A DNA stretch of 55,572 bases from Endozoicomonadaceae bacterium (GCA_023146365.1 JAGLCE010000084.1:1-55572), one strand, 5' to 3'; positions 7,446 through 17,069 are shown, numbered from the stretch's first letter. Notes: generated by a model from the sequence alone, not told the origin. Numbers and translations: made by a program.

Positions 7446-9371
7446 ATGACACTTATACGTTTTGACGATGTATCCATCGCTTATGGCGATCACCCCCTTC
7501 TCGACAAAGCCTTCCTGCAACTGGAGCCCGGGGAGCGGGTCTGTCTGATTGGCCGTAACGGCACAGGAAAGTCCACGCTACTCAAGGCGGCCGCCGATAC
7601 CATTCAGCCCGATGATGGCCATATCTGGCGTAAACCAGGTCTGAAGGTGGGTGTTCTGAACCAAGACTTACCGATCGCTGATAATCAGCGAGTTTACGAT
7701 GTGGTGGCGTCCGGTCTGGAAACCGTCGGACAGCTGTTGGCCGACTGGCACGAGCTGTCCATGAACATCCAAACGGATGCAGACATGAAGAAACTGGAGC
7801 GAGTTCAGAGTCAGCTAGAAGCCCTTGATGGTTGGGCGCTGCAACAGCGCATTGAGCAGACCATCCAAAAACTGCAGTTGTTGCCAGATAAAACCATGGG
7901 CGAACTCTCCGGCGGCTGGCGTCGTCGTGTGGAGCTGGCACGAGCGCTGGTCGGTGATCCAAACTTGCTGCTATTGGACGAACCGACCAACCATCTGGAT
8001 ATCATCACCATCGCTTGGCTTGAGCAGCAGTTGAAAGATTTTCGGGGGGCGCTACTGTTCATCACCCACGACCGTTCCTTCCTCAAAGCACTGGCGACAC
8101 GAATCCTGGAACTGGATCGTGGCCAGCTGACCAGTTGGGACTGCAATTACGCAACCTACCTCGAACGCAAAGCACACCAGCTCGACGTGGAGGCCGACCA
8201 GAATGCTCTGTTTGACAAAAGACTAGCGCAAGAAGAGGTCTGGGTTCGTCAGGGTATCAAGGCACGTCGCACGCGTAATGAAGGTCGTGTGAGGGCATTA
8301 AAAGCGTTGCGAGAAGAGCGATTGGCGCGTCGGAACGTACAGGGAAAGGCAACCTTTTCACTGGCTGCGGCTGAGCGTTCTGGCAAACTAGTGATGGAAG
8401 TACAGAATATATCCAAGGGGTTTGAAGGAAAATCACTGGTGCATGACTTCAGTTTTGCTCTGATGCGTGGTGACAAGGTGGGTTTGATCGGCGCTAATGG
8501 TGTAGGTAAGACAACACTGTTGAAAATTCTCCTGGGTGATCTGCAGCCTGACACGGGTACGATCCACCACGGCACCAAGATGGAAGTCGCCTACTTTGAC
8601 CAGATGCGTGAACAGCTAGAGCTGGAAAAAAGCGTCATTGACAACGTGGCAGAAGGGCGGGAGCGGATTACCATCAATGAGGAGAGCCGCCATATCATCA
8701 GCTATTTGGAAAGTTTTCTGTTCTCGCCGCAGCGAGCAAGAACGCCCGTAAAAGCGCTCTCCGGTGGTGAGCGCAATCGTCTACTGCTTGCTCGTCTGTT
8801 CAGCAAGCCCGCCAACGTGCTAGTGCTGGACGAGCCAACCAATGACCTGGATGTGGAAACCCTAGAATTATTAGAAAGCATTGTAGTTGATTTTCCCGGT
8901 ACCGTACTACTGGTCAGCCACGACCGAGCGTTCCTAGATAACGTAGTATCCAGTTCTCTAGTGTTTGAAGGCAATGGTGTGGTGCGTGAGTATGTCGGTG
9001 GTTTTGAAGACTGGCTGCGGCAGGGCGGCTCCGTGCAACGCTTGGCGGAATCCGGTGAGAACGTCCTTAAGTCGGCAGAAATGCAGACTCAAAAAGAGAG
9101 TGTAACGACCGACACACCGGCTCCGCCGAAACCTACACAAGAGAGAAAGCTCAGTTATAAGTTGCAGCGTGAGCTAGACAATCTGCCAGCTGAGATTGAT
9201 CAGCTAGAAGAAGAACAGCGGGCTCTTGAAAGGTTGACGGCAGAAGTCGGCTTCTACCAGAAAAGTCAGGATGAAGTCTCCCAAGTGCTACAACGCTTGA
9301 CGGATATCGACCATTTGATAGAAAAAAAAATGGATCGTTGGGCAGAACTGGAAGAGCTTAAAAACGGTTGA
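7446..9371 (+). CDS. uup: ABC-F ATPase Uup
   Basis: A soluble tandem ABC-F ATPase of about 641 aa. ABC domain 1 has Walker A GRNGTGKST (36-44), signature LSGGW (154-158) and Walker B ending LLLLDEPTNHLD. Domain 2 has Walker A GANGVGKTT (349-357), LSGGER and LVLDEPTNDLD. The C-terminal 70 residues (from about 570) form a charged coiled coil, the Uup-specific extension reported to bind nucleic acid. No membrane segments are present. Family role: ribosome-associated factor linked to translation and to lower frequency of precise transposon excision. The ATG at 7446 matches the family N-terminus, and the longer frame opens with a GTG at 7434. Neither has an ideally spaced Shine-Dalgarno. The gene stands alone after tRNA-Leu. 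Confidence 0.95.
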   Translation: MTLIRFDDVSIAYGDHPLLDKAFLQLEPGERVCLIGRNGTGKSTLLKAAADTIQPDDGHIWRKPGLKVGVLNQDLPIADNQRVYDVVASGLETVGQLLADWHELSMNIQTDADMKKLERVQSQLEALDGWALQQRIEQTIQKLQLLPDKTMGELSGGWRRRVELARALVGDPNLLLLDEPTNHLDIITIAWLEQQLKDFRGALLFITHDRSFLKALATRILELDRGQLTSWDCNYATYLERKAHQLDVEADQNALFDKRLAQEEVWVRQGIKARRTRNEGRVRALKALREERLARRNVQGKATFSLAAAERSGKLVMEVQNISKGFEGKSLVHDFSFALMRGDKVGLIGANGVGKTTLLKILLGDLQPDTGTIHHGTKMEVAYFDQMREQLELEKSVIDNVAEGRERITINEESRHIISYLESFLFSPQRARTPVKALSGGERNRLLLARLFSKPANVLVLDEPTNDLDVETLELLESIVVDFPGTVLLVSHDRAFLDNVVSSSLVFEGNGVVREYVGGFEDWLRQGGSVQRLAESGENVLKSAEMQTQKESVTTDTPAPPKPTQERKLSYKLQRELDNLPAEIDQLEEEQRALERLTAEVGFYQKSQDEVSQVLQRLTDIDHLIEKKMDRWAELEELKNG

Positions 9372-9564
9372 ATGGGTTTATGATTCTTAGGATGACCAAC
9401 AATAATACAAGTGATGATGGAATATCATACCATGACAATGTTGCACAGGAACTGTCGTACATAATGAGGATTACCAAGCCGAGAAAGATTAACGTTTACG
9501 TTCTGCGCTGGGCGGAGAAGCATACACAAAACCACTTCAGCATATACTGGAAAGACCTGTTTCT

Positions 9565-10758
9565 ATGCAAATAACTGACAAGAAAAAAGAAGATCGCATC
9601 ATTCCTTTTTTTCGATTGGCATTTCGTCCTTTCTTTTTGAGTGGGGCACTGTTTTCTATTGTTGCTTTATTAGTTTGGGGAAACTTTTTACTGGGAGTCT
9701 GGCAGTGGACTTTTTATGTCAACCCCTTGTGGTGGCATGCCCATGAAATGCTGTTTGGTTTTGGCGGAGCCATTATTATTGGCTTCCTGCTAACGGCAGT
9801 ACAAACATGGACAAGTATTCCCAGTGTACGAGGCTGGAATCTGGCTCTTTTATTTTTTATTTGGCTGGCTGCTCGCCTAGGAATGTTGCTGATTCAGGAG
9901 CCGATCGAGTGGCTGGCGATAGTCGATTTAATATGGCTCCCTCTGTCGGCTGTGATGCTGGCACAACCTGTCATAAAAGCAAAAAAATGGCACAACCTGC
10001 CCTTTGTACCACTGCTGTTATTGATGACCGCGATCAATGGCCAGATGCACTATGCGGCGTTTCATGCTGACCACTCCCTTGCTATGCAGGCTGCAAGCAG
10101 CGGATTGTTGTTGATTACTGTTTTGATGCTGATGCTCGGTGGACGAGTGATTCCATTCTTTACATCTGCTCGTCTCGATTTTGCACAGCCGAACCGATTA
10201 CGCTGGCTGGAGCTGATGGCTCTTTTACCTACAGGGTTAGTGTTGCTGATCAAGGTAAGTCTGTTGTCGGTTAATACCAGCATGATAACGGTATTGCTAT
10301 TGATTGCCTGTATTGCAAATACATGGCGTTTGTTACGATGGAAACCTTGGCTGACGTTATCGGAGCCTTTACTATGGTCACTGCATCTCTCTTACGCCTT
10401 TATCATATTAGGCGTGTTGTGTTTTGCTTTGACACCTATCGCCGAATGGATCTACGTGATGGCACTCCACATACTGGCTATAGGCGGCATGGGGGGGCTC
10501 ATTCTAGCCATGATATGCAGGGTGACACTGGGCCATACTGGACGTCCGATGCAACTACCGAGCAGGATTGTAGGTTTTGCGCTGGCTTTACCGGCATTCT
10601 CAGCGTTACTGCGAAGCGTGTTGCCTGAATTAGTGCCAGACCTTCGGAGCAGTTTTTATGTCATTTCCATTCTTTTGTGGGTAGTTGCTTATGGTACGTT
10701 TCTTGTTTTCTACAGTGGTATGCTGTGGCAGAAACGGGCAGATGGGAAACTGGGCTGA
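9565..10758 (+). CDS. nnrS: NnrS family heme/copper membrane protein
   Basis: A polytopic inner-membrane protein of 397 aa with about 11-12 hydrophobic helices. The N-terminal FFRLAFRPFFLSGALFS, the WWHAHEM motif (potential metal-binding histidine) and later HLSYAFIILG and GHTGRP blocks identify NnrS. In other bacteria NnrS is induced by nitric oxide and protects against nitrosative stress, binding heme and copper. No NO-responsive regulator (NsrR, NorR) or nitrite/NO reductase lies nearby, so its regulation here is unknown. The ATG at 9565 follows GGAAAG by about 10 bases. The 193 bp between uup and nnrS hold no convincing gene. Confidence 0.9.
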   Translation: MQITDKKKEDRIIPFFRLAFRPFFLSGALFSIVALLVWGNFLLGVWQWTFYVNPLWWHAHEMLFGFGGAIIIGFLLTAVQTWTSIPSVRGWNLALLFFIWLAARLGMLLIQEPIEWLAIVDLIWLPLSAVMLAQPVIKAKKWHNLPFVPLLLLMTAINGQMHYAAFHADHSLAMQAASSGLLLITVLMLMLGGRVIPFFTSARLDFAQPNRLRWLELMALLPTGLVLLIKVSLLSVNTSMITVLLLIACIANTWRLLRWKPWLTLSEPLLWSLHLSYAFIILGVLCFALTPIAEWIYVMALHILAIGGMGGLILAMICRVTLGHTGRPMQLPSRIVGFALALPAFSALLRSVLPELVPDLRSSFYVISILLWVVAYGTFLVFYSGMLWQKRADGKLG

Positions 10759-10890
10759 CCAAGGCCAAGGGCGAGATCACCAATGAAAGCAGTTTACAGA
10801 AACTACTTTGTGTCGTGTCGGTACACCGAAAGCCTATAAGCACTGGACGCACCCCGCACAGCTAATCATGCGACCCAAAAAACGCCTAGT

Positions 10891-12117
10891 TCAAATATCA
10901 GAGATAATGACTTGGGCAAAGTGATTCCTTCGCTGCATCCAACCAACTTTCTCATCCAACACTTCATTAACGATCGTGTCAAAATCGTTTCTTATTTGTG
11001 TTTGATGATCTCCTGAATAAACGCCACTACTAGTACGGGCTAAAAACACATGAGTGTCACCAGCATCTGCAGCTCCATCAATAGCGACTCTCACAGAATT
11101 CTTAACGCACTCTCGAAAAAATGAGTAGTCATTGATCGCTTTTTTATTCAATGTTCTTTGCATTGACCCTGTTGCAAAACCTATTCCGGCGTTGGCATTT
11201 GGACCGGCACTGAAGATCAGATCGACTGTGACTGGATTTGGCTGCAATTTTCTATGACAGTTTACGGCGGACAACTTGACATTTTTCACTATCCAGGCAT
11301 CATCGTAATCGCGAGAGTCTGTAGACGTTGTATAATCAATGCCCTGAATGGTACGGGTATCAGTGCTGCTATTAACCGGTTGTATTAAACCCCACTTTTT
11401 GATGACATTTTTTTGAGCCCATGCCTGCTGTTTAGTAAAGTACTTACCACAGGCTGTCATAATGCAGTTGGCCATTAATGTTTCCTCCTGTGTGGTGAGT
11501 CTTAAAGTCTGCGATGTGATGATTCTTTTCAATCCATCTGAATCAGCCAGCCCTCCAAGGGGAAGTCCATGATTGGCGGCAACAACCACGCCAATCTTAT
11601 GAAATGTAGGATCAAAGGTCTGTTCCTTGCTTATCATATTGGCGGCAGTGCCTACCCCGCCCACGGTCCTCATTGTTGTCAAAATTGCAGGCTTCTGATA
11701 TATAAATTTATTGGAATATAGCCGTTCAGGAGGATTATTCCATACACAATAGCGTCGTGCCGGCGTGGTGGGTAGCGCAGTATCTATAGATGTTCGAAAG
11801 ATTTTATGTACTTGCACTTTCTTTTGTGTATATTTATGCGAAGGTTGCTTATGATCAGTGTGGGAATCGTCGACGCATGTTAATAAGGATTTGATTCTGT
11901 CCAATACGGAAATGATCCAATTCCAGAGCGCAAGTGCTTTGGATTTAACATTATTAGCAAAAGCAGTAAGGTCGGCTCTGATGCTGAATGAATTGTGGGC
12001 AGTGCGCCAACGATGCGCCCCCCTCGTTCGAGGTGCAGCGCCTAGATTTGGATCGCCTTGGCCACCCATGTAGGCTCCATGTAATGGCTGATGATCAAAT
12101 GTCGTGCTGTATGTCAT
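10891..12117 (-). CDS. Probable microbial-type PARG / macro-domain protein
   Basis: The 408-aa protein has an N-terminal region of about 120 residues without recognisable domain, then a segment whose landmarks follow the bacterial poly(ADP-ribose) glycohydrolase type (DUF2263/TIGR02452): ANHGLPLGG (181-189) in place of the usual NPGGG loop, TTQEET (208-213) equivalent to the AQEE motif with the catalytic Glu pair (E211, E212), SAGPNAN (303-309) equivalent to PAPN, and a C-terminal strand-loop with SGVYSG (364-369). The expected activity would be removal of ADP-ribose from proteins or poly(ADP-ribose). The diverged GG loop makes activity uncertain. No signal peptide is seen. A hydrophobic stretch near 60-72 could be an amphipathic helix. 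The gene is isolated and leans AT-rich. I base this on motif order only. Confidence 0.55.
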   Translation of the reverse strand: MTYSTTFDHQPLHGAYMGGQGDPNLGAAPRTRGAHRWRTAHNSFSIRADLTAFANNVKSKALALWNWIISVLDRIKSLLTCVDDSHTDHKQPSHKYTQKKVQVHKIFRTSIDTALPTTPARRYCVWNNPPERLYSNKFIYQKPAILTTMRTVGGVGTAANMISKEQTFDPTFHKIGVVVAANHGLPLGGLADSDGLKRIITSQTLRLTTQEETLMANCIMTACGKYFTKQQAWAQKNVIKKWGLIQPVNSSTDTRTIQGIDYTTSTDSRDYDDAWIVKNVKLSAVNCHRKLQPNPVTVDLIFSAGPNANAGIGFATGSMQRTLNKKAINDYSFFRECVKNSVRVAIDGAADAGDTHVFLARTSSGVYSGDHQTQIRNDFDTIVNEVLDEKVGWMQRRNHFAQVIISDI

Positions 12118-12391
12118 TGTTTCTATGCCCCTCTGATTTAATTAAGACGAATCTATCTATTATGGCTATAACGCTAGCCGTTTTTTAAACAATTACTCTC
12201 TTTTTCATTACCTCGTATAATGGCAATATTTGAATGTGAAAGGTATAACCAGTGTGTTATATTTACTAACAATGTGAAGATTTCACTGTCTTTCTTTGAA
12301 TATGGCACGGTAATGAATGATATACGTAGTATTGGATCGCTATCATGAGTCACGATCAGTTCACCTCGAAAAGCTTAACGGTTTCTCCTAA

Positions 12392-12440
12392 TTAACGATT
12401 GATGATGTTAACGATTGATGATAATTAACGATTGATGATG
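12392..12440. repeat. Short tandem repeat, three 16-mers
   Basis: TTAACGATTGATGATG occurs at 12392-12407, 12408-12423 (last base A) and 12425-12440. It lies in the 491-bp gap between the PARG-like gene and zapE. The rest of the gap (12118-12391 and 12441-12608) shows no gene or clear terminator. The regular spacing could make it a binding array or simple slippage. Confidence 0.8.
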
Positions 12441-12608
12441 GTACACTGGGCTTTTTGAATGTGGTAGCAACGATTCATAGGTTATGCTTTGTTGGTAGAG
12501 ATGATTGAGGAAGTAACATTCAAGGAGAGTCAACGTGTAGAGCAAGATCAGCAACAGGCCGTAGATTTTCCATACACCATATTTGGCTTATAGCTCTCAT
12601 GTTAGGTG

Positions 12609-13727
12609 TCACGGATTATGGGGTCTGGCCAAGTATTCCCTTGACTGCATTTCCTGCAGCCGACTGAATGTCCGTTTAAATTCGAACTCCAACCTTCCAT
12701 TGTGATACAAGAATTCAATCTCAGTCTCACCGGACATGATTAGGTTAACGCTGCGATCATAAAATTCGTCCACCAGACTGATAAAACGCCGAGCCTGATC
12801 ATCCATACTACCACTCATTTTCGGTACCTTCTCAATCAAAACAGTGTGAAACTCCTTAGCCAATTCAATGTAGTCATTCTGGCTTCTCGGGCCATCACAG
12901 AGGGCAATAAAAGTGAACCAGCCAATATTATCGCAAACACGGACCGAGCGAATCGGCCGATTTTCAATATCCAGCACATGACCTTCGCGACTATGTACGC
13001 TATCAGTCGCCAACTTCATGAAACTGTCGTGTAGACTTTCACTGGCGGCCTCGTCATGGGGATGATGATAAATCTCTGCCTGTTCAAGCACCCGCAGTCG
13101 GTAATCAACGCCACCGTCAACATTAACGATATCGGTATAGCGATTCAGTAGCGCAATTGCAGGCAGGAATCTGGCTCGCTGTAACCCATCCATGTATAGC
13201 TCATCAGGCGCAATATTGCTGGTCGCCACCAAGGTGACACCAAGGTTAAACAGCTGCTCCAGTAGTCCACCTAAAATCATGGCGTCTGTGATATCTGAAA
13301 CAAAGAACTCATCAAAACAGATAACCCTTACTTCTTCCGCCAGTCGACGCCCAACCATCATCAAAGGATTTTTCTCACCCTCCAAAGATCTCAGTTCATC
13401 ATGCACTCGACGCATAAACCGATGAAAGTGAGTTCGCATCTTGTTCGGAAAAGGCAGACTGTCGAAGAAGGTATCCATGAGGTAGGTCTTACCCCGCCCT
13501 ACCCCTCCCCAGAAATAAAGCCCTTTAATCGGCTCAGGCTGTCGACGCAGCCATCGTGAAATCAGCCGCTTCAAGATGGAAAAGTGACGCGCATCTTCAG
13601 CAACCAGATCATCATATAACCGCTGAAGATGGTGAACTGCCTGTTCCTGGGCAGGATCATGAACAAATCCATCTTTTTGGAGATCAAGACAATAACGCTC
13701 AAAGGGTTTTCGCTCAATGGAGGTCAT
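12609..13727 (-). CDS. zapE: Cell division ATPase ZapE (AFG1-like)
   Basis: An AAA-type P-loop ATPase of 372 aa, the usual length. Walker A is GGVGRGKT (74-81), Walker B is VICFDEFFVSD (136-146), followed by the sensor-1 region TSNIAPDELY. ZapE associates with the Z ring and is needed for division under some stresses in E. coli. A longer frame extends to 13877, but the ATG at 13727 has AAGGA 5-6 bases upstream and matches the family start. It is divergent from zapG, another division-linked gene, with about 200 bp between them that probably contains both promoters. Confidence 0.93.
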   Translation of the reverse strand: MTSIERKPFERYCLDLQKDGFVHDPAQEQAVHHLQRLYDDLVAEDARHFSILKRLISRWLRRQPEPIKGLYFWGGVGRGKTYLMDTFFDSLPFPNKMRTHFHRFMRRVHDELRSLEGEKNPLMMVGRRLAEEVRVICFDEFFVSDITDAMILGGLLEQLFNLGVTLVATSNIAPDELYMDGLQRARFLPAIALLNRYTDIVNVDGGVDYRLRVLEQAEIYHHPHDEAASESLHDSFMKLATDSVHSREGHVLDIENRPIRSVRVCDNIGWFTFIALCDGPRSQNDYIELAKEFHTVLIEKVPKMSGSMDDQARRFISLVDEFYDRSVNLIMSGETEIEFLYHNGRLEFEFKRTFSRLQEMQSREYLARPHNP

Positions 13728-13925
13728 TGTAATCCTTACGTAAAGTGTTGTTTGACGGGCTATCCGTTCAATGTACCCTTGCTTTACAGGCACAGCACTG
13801 TATCGACATGAATCAATAGTGACAACCATTTCCCATAAATGGCAACTTCGCCGCGCTGTACAGCAGGGTAAAAACATTATAAATTAATAACCTCGGCTAA
13901 GAATGACTGATTTAAGAGGCATATT

Positions 13926-14354
13926 TTGGAACCAAATTTGTTCTGGATGATAGGCGGACTGGCTTTTTTTACCGGTCTGGTTACGGGAATCATCGTCAAT
14001 CACTTGATGAGCGGGTCACACGCTCGGAACAACCGGATACAAAAACAACTGAACACAGCCAAAACCGAACTCAACGACTACCGTGAAAAGGTTGCGGATC
14101 ACTTTAGTACTACCGCTCACTTGGTGAACCGAATGACCAAAAGCTATCGCGACGTACATGAGCATATGGCCACTAGCGCCAATGAACTGTGCACTGACGA
14201 ACTGACCTGTCAGCATCTAAATGACGCCCTACTGAGCATCAACAGCCTGCCTTCAGACAGCAGCAACAAAAAAGTGTCGCAGACTGACGTTGAACCACCC
14301 AAGGATTACGCACCAAAAAGAGATCCGGAAGAAAACGAGTACACTGACAAATAA
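13926..14354 (+). CDS. zapG: ZapG (YhcB, DUF1043) envelope/division protein
   Basis: A 142-aa protein with a single N-terminal membrane helix (about residues 7-27) followed by a long cytoplasmic coiled coil (33-110), containing the family features LNDYREKVADHFSTTAHL and the downstream YRDVHEHMA. ZapG/YhcB coordinates septal and peripheral envelope growth with division in enterobacteria. The start is TTG at 13926, because AGAGG lies 7 bases upstream; the first in-frame ATG (13947) would cut into the hydrophobic segment. The last 30 residues are charged and likely disordered. From 14355 to 14728 I see no gene. Confidence 0.88.
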   Translation: MEPNLFWMIGGLAFFTGLVTGIIVNHLMSGSHARNNRIQKQLNTAKTELNDYREKVADHFSTTAHLVNRMTKSYRDVHEHMATSANELCTDELTCQHLNDALLSINSLPSDSSNKKVSQTDVEPPKDYAPKRDPEENEYTDK

Positions 14355-14728
14355 TCATGCTTCGAATCACTACTGTCCAGTTTAAAAAACAGACGGTGCC
14401 TGAAGAAGACTATGCCCTATGCGATATGACAGAATAACAGTTGTTAAAACAGCTTTTATAACCCCGAAAGGGTATATTCGAGAATACCTCGCCAGATCTT
14501 AGGTCATTGAACATTTTTGATGTTTAATCGGACAATACTGGGTTCAGATACCAACCAATTAGATGGTTAAACAGTACCTGAGTCACATTCTGCTTGAATC
14601 CATGCCTAGCCCATCCGTTTATTATCATTTACTATGAAATCACCCCAAAAGCATCGCAAAATATTTTTAATCATCCAGCCAAACAATCTAGACTTTATCT
14701 TATTAGGCTATATTATTTGTTGTAATCT

Positions 14729-15355
14729 ATGTCAAATACTCAAAGAGCATCTGGTGGAAAAACACAGAGCAATCTTTTTAAAAATCAATTAGAATCTTCC
14801 AAACAAAAAAAGCCCGTGGAGCGGCGACATTCGGACGACTTTTCCCGTCAGATGGGCAAAAAAACTCCAAACCCATCAGTTGATGCACCAGCAAGCATCA
14901 GCCAAACAGGGCAGCATGCGCCAGCAGCGGCACAGATTCCAGATCAGGTATTCATGGTCAATAACTTGGTTAACAAGAATTATCGCTATGCTCAGGATTC
15001 CGTACAATTCAATGCAGCGGACTACTGGCAGACACCGGCAGAAATGAAGCAAAATATGGCGGGAGACTGTGAAGATTTTGCCCTGCTTAAGTATCAGATT
15101 TTACAAGAGAGAGGTGTCAGCGAAGATCGATTATCACTGGCCTACGGTAAGCTAAACGGCGAGGGCCACCTGATTGCGCTCTATAAAGACAATGACGGCC
15201 ATGATCATGTGCTTGATAATGCCGACAATAACATAAGCACTATTGAAGAAAGGGATGATCTTCAGGTGCTTGTGCGCTTCAAAATGAGTGATGTCTCCTT
15301 CGGCAAGGACGGATGGCTGAAAGTATTAGAAAAAATACGTTCGTCATCGAACTGA
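14729..15355 (+). CDS. LapG-like transglutaminase-type cysteine protease without signal peptide
   Basis: The C-terminal 130 residues match the bacterial transglutaminase-like cysteine protease family (BTLCP, PF06035) that includes LapG. GDCEDFA (112-118) has the nucleophile Cys114, GHLIAL supplies His147 and VLDN supplies Asp163, in the canonical C-H-D order. LapG is periplasmic and cleaves the LapA adhesin under control of LapD and cyclic-di-GMP. Here the first 70 residues are polar, basic and Ser/Gln/Pro-rich with no signal peptide, and no lapD or adhesin gene is in the window. The protein may therefore act in the cytoplasm or be exported by another route. The following thioesterase ATG is only 41 bp away. 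Confidence 0.75.
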   Translation: MSNTQRASGGKTQSNLFKNQLESSKQKKPVERRHSDDFSRQMGKKTPNPSVDAPASISQTGQHAPAAAQIPDQVFMVNNLVNKNYRYAQDSVQFNAADYWQTPAEMKQNMAGDCEDFALLKYQILQERGVSEDRLSLAYGKLNGEGHLIALYKDNDGHDHVLDNADNNISTIEERDDLQVLVRFKMSDVSFGKDGWLKVLEKIRSSSN

Positions 15356-15396
15356 ATACACATCTAAACAATAACAGATACAAAAGGAAAATAACC

Positions 15397-15885
15397 ATGA
15401 GCAGTTCGCGCAGCCTGAGCTTACGGTTTCTAGCCGAGCCTACAGATGTTAATTTCGGAGGTAAAGTCCACGGCGGTGCCGTGATGAAATGGATTGACCT
15501 CGCAGGCTATGCCTGCGCCGCAGGCTGGAGTGGGCGTTACTGCGTGACGGCCTATGTAGGTGGCATCCGGTTTGTATCACCAGTCCACGTCGGTAACTTG
15601 GTTGAAGTGGAGGCCAGAGTCATCTATACCGGCCGAAGCTCCATGCATATTGACATCAACGTCCTAGCCTGTGACCCCGCAACGCCAGAAGACCGGCGCC
15701 AGACAACCCACTGCATACTTATCATGGTAGCGATGGACAAATCAGGGCATTCGGTAAAAATTCCCGAATGGGTACCAGAAACGGAAGAGGATATAACCCT
15801 GAAAGAGACAGCCCTTACACTGATGGATATGCGTAAGCAGATCAGTGATGAAATGAACGTGCTATTTAAGGGCCGATCAGGATAA
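15397..15885 (+). CDS. Hotdog-fold acyl-CoA thioesterase
   Basis: A 162-aa acyl-CoA hydrolase of the YciA/BACH group. The N-terminal FLAEPTDVNFGGKVHGGAVM contains the family active-site loop (Asp/Asn followed by the HGG helix), and YVGGIRFVSPVHVGNLVEVEA is the typical central strand. It hydrolyses acyl-CoA to free acid and CoA in the cytoplasm. The ATG at 15397 is preceded by AAAAGGA, and the longer frame from 15313 overlaps the upstream gene and lacks family support. It is likely co-transcribed with the protease gene upstream, though a functional link is not evident. Confidence 0.9.
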   Translation: MSSSRSLSLRFLAEPTDVNFGGKVHGGAVMKWIDLAGYACAAGWSGRYCVTAYVGGIRFVSPVHVGNLVEVEARVIYTGRSSMHIDINVLACDPATPEDRRQTTHCILIMVAMDKSGHSVKIPEWVPETEEDITLKETALTLMDMRKQISDEMNVLFKGRSG

Positions 15886-16109
15886 TTCATAACAACGAAT
15901 CATCTATACCACTGACAGTCTCTACAAAAGCAATTCCTGCTGACACTATTCAGTCATTCCAAGCCGTCAGCAGTGGCTGTTGCTCTGCTTGGCTCCCTGA
16001 TCGCAACGCCTGCCACCCTCAACTTCTCCGCCAAGGATCAACAATCGCTATCGCATTTAATCTCTGAAGGCGAGTGACACTCGTAGCCTCCAATAGCAAA
16101 AACGACTTA

Positions 16110-17069
16110 CTAATTTTCCTGCTCTAAATCCAGAAAACGCTCAGCATCCAGCGCGGCCATACAGCCAGTGCCCGCAGATGTAATCGCTTGACGATAGATA
16201 TGATCCATCACATCGCCAGAAGCAAACACTCCCGAAATAGACGTCTGAGTGGCATTACCCTCTATTCCACTCTGAACTTTAATGTAGCCGTCTTTCATAT
16301 CTAGCTGACCGTCAAAGATTGCCGTATTCGGACTATGGCCAATGGCAATAAAAACACCGGTAACAGAGATCTCCGAGGCCTCCCCCGTACTAACATGCTT
16401 GACGCGCGCACCAGTCACTCCGGCATCATCACCGAGCACTTCATCCAAAACGGAGTCAAGCACCAAGCGGATATTGCCATTGTTAACTTTTTCATAAAGC
16501 TTATCCTGCAGAATCTTTTCTGAGCGGAACTGATCACGTCGGTGAATCAGAGTTACCGTTTCGGCAATGTTTGACAGGTAGAGAGCCTCTTCCACCGCAG
16601 TATTGCCACCACCGACCACTGCCACATGCTGCTTACGATAGAAGAATCCGTCGCAGGTCGCACAGGCAGATACACCTCGCCCTTTAAATGCCTCTTCACT
16701 GTCCAGTCCCAAATAGCGGGCACTGGCACCGGTAGCAATAATCAGGGCATCACAGGCGTATACGCTGCTATCGCCTTCCAACCGGAAAGGTCGCACGGTC
16801 AGGTCGGCCGTATGAATATGATCAACAATAATTTCAGCCTCAAACCGCTCGGCATGTGCTTTCATGCGCTCCATCAGGGCAGGTCCCTGCAAACCTTCGG
16901 CATCACCAGGCCAGTTATCGACATCTGTCGTGGTAGTCAACTGCCCCCCCATCTGCATTCCGGTGATCATCACAGGATTCAGATTTGCCCGAGCTGCATA
17001 AATCGCTGACGTGTAGCCCGCGGGGCCAGAGCCCAAGATAAGCAGGTGAGCATGTCTCACTTTACTCAT
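16110..17069 (-). CDS. trxB: Thioredoxin reductase
   Basis: An NADPH-dependent flavoprotein disulfide reductase of 319 aa that reduces thioredoxin. FAD-binding GSGPAG (13-18), redox-active CATC (Cys136 and Cys139) and the NADPH-binding GGGNTA (153-158) are all present, with the C-terminal FAD signature SGVFASGDV. The ATG at 17069 is chosen because GGAG lies 7 bases before it; a TTG at 17081 would add four residues. It is monocistronic. The upstream region carries insertion scars (17161-17600). Confidence 0.96.
   Translation of the reverse strand: MSKVRHAHLLILGSGPAGYTSAIYAARANLNPVMITGMQMGGQLTTTTDVDNWPGDAEGLQGPALMERMKAHAERFEAEIIVDHIHTADLTVRPFRLEGDSSVYACDALIIATGASARYLGLDSEEAFKGRGVSACATCDGFFYRKQHVAVVGGGNTAVEEALYLSNIAETVTLIHRRDQFRSEKILQDKLYEKVNNGNIRLVLDSVLDEVLGDDAGVTGARVKHVSTGEASEISVTGVFIAIGHSPNTAIFDGQLDMKDGYIKVQSGIEGNATQTSISGVFASGDVMDHIYRQAITSAGTGCMAALDAERFLDLEQEN

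Noticed and set aside
9380..9574. 64-codon open frame between uup and nnrS, overlapping the nnrS start
   Set aside because: No Shine-Dalgarno, no recognised domain, and it overlaps the nnrS ATG by 10 bp. It is more likely a chance frame in the leader.
12392..12440. Short CRISPR array
   Set aside because: The three 16-bp units are adjacent with no spacers, and no cas genes are in the window.
15886..16109. Possible short gene between the thioesterase and trxB
   Set aside because: A small hydrophobic peptide can be read ending near 16078, but no start with ribosome binding site and no homology is visible.
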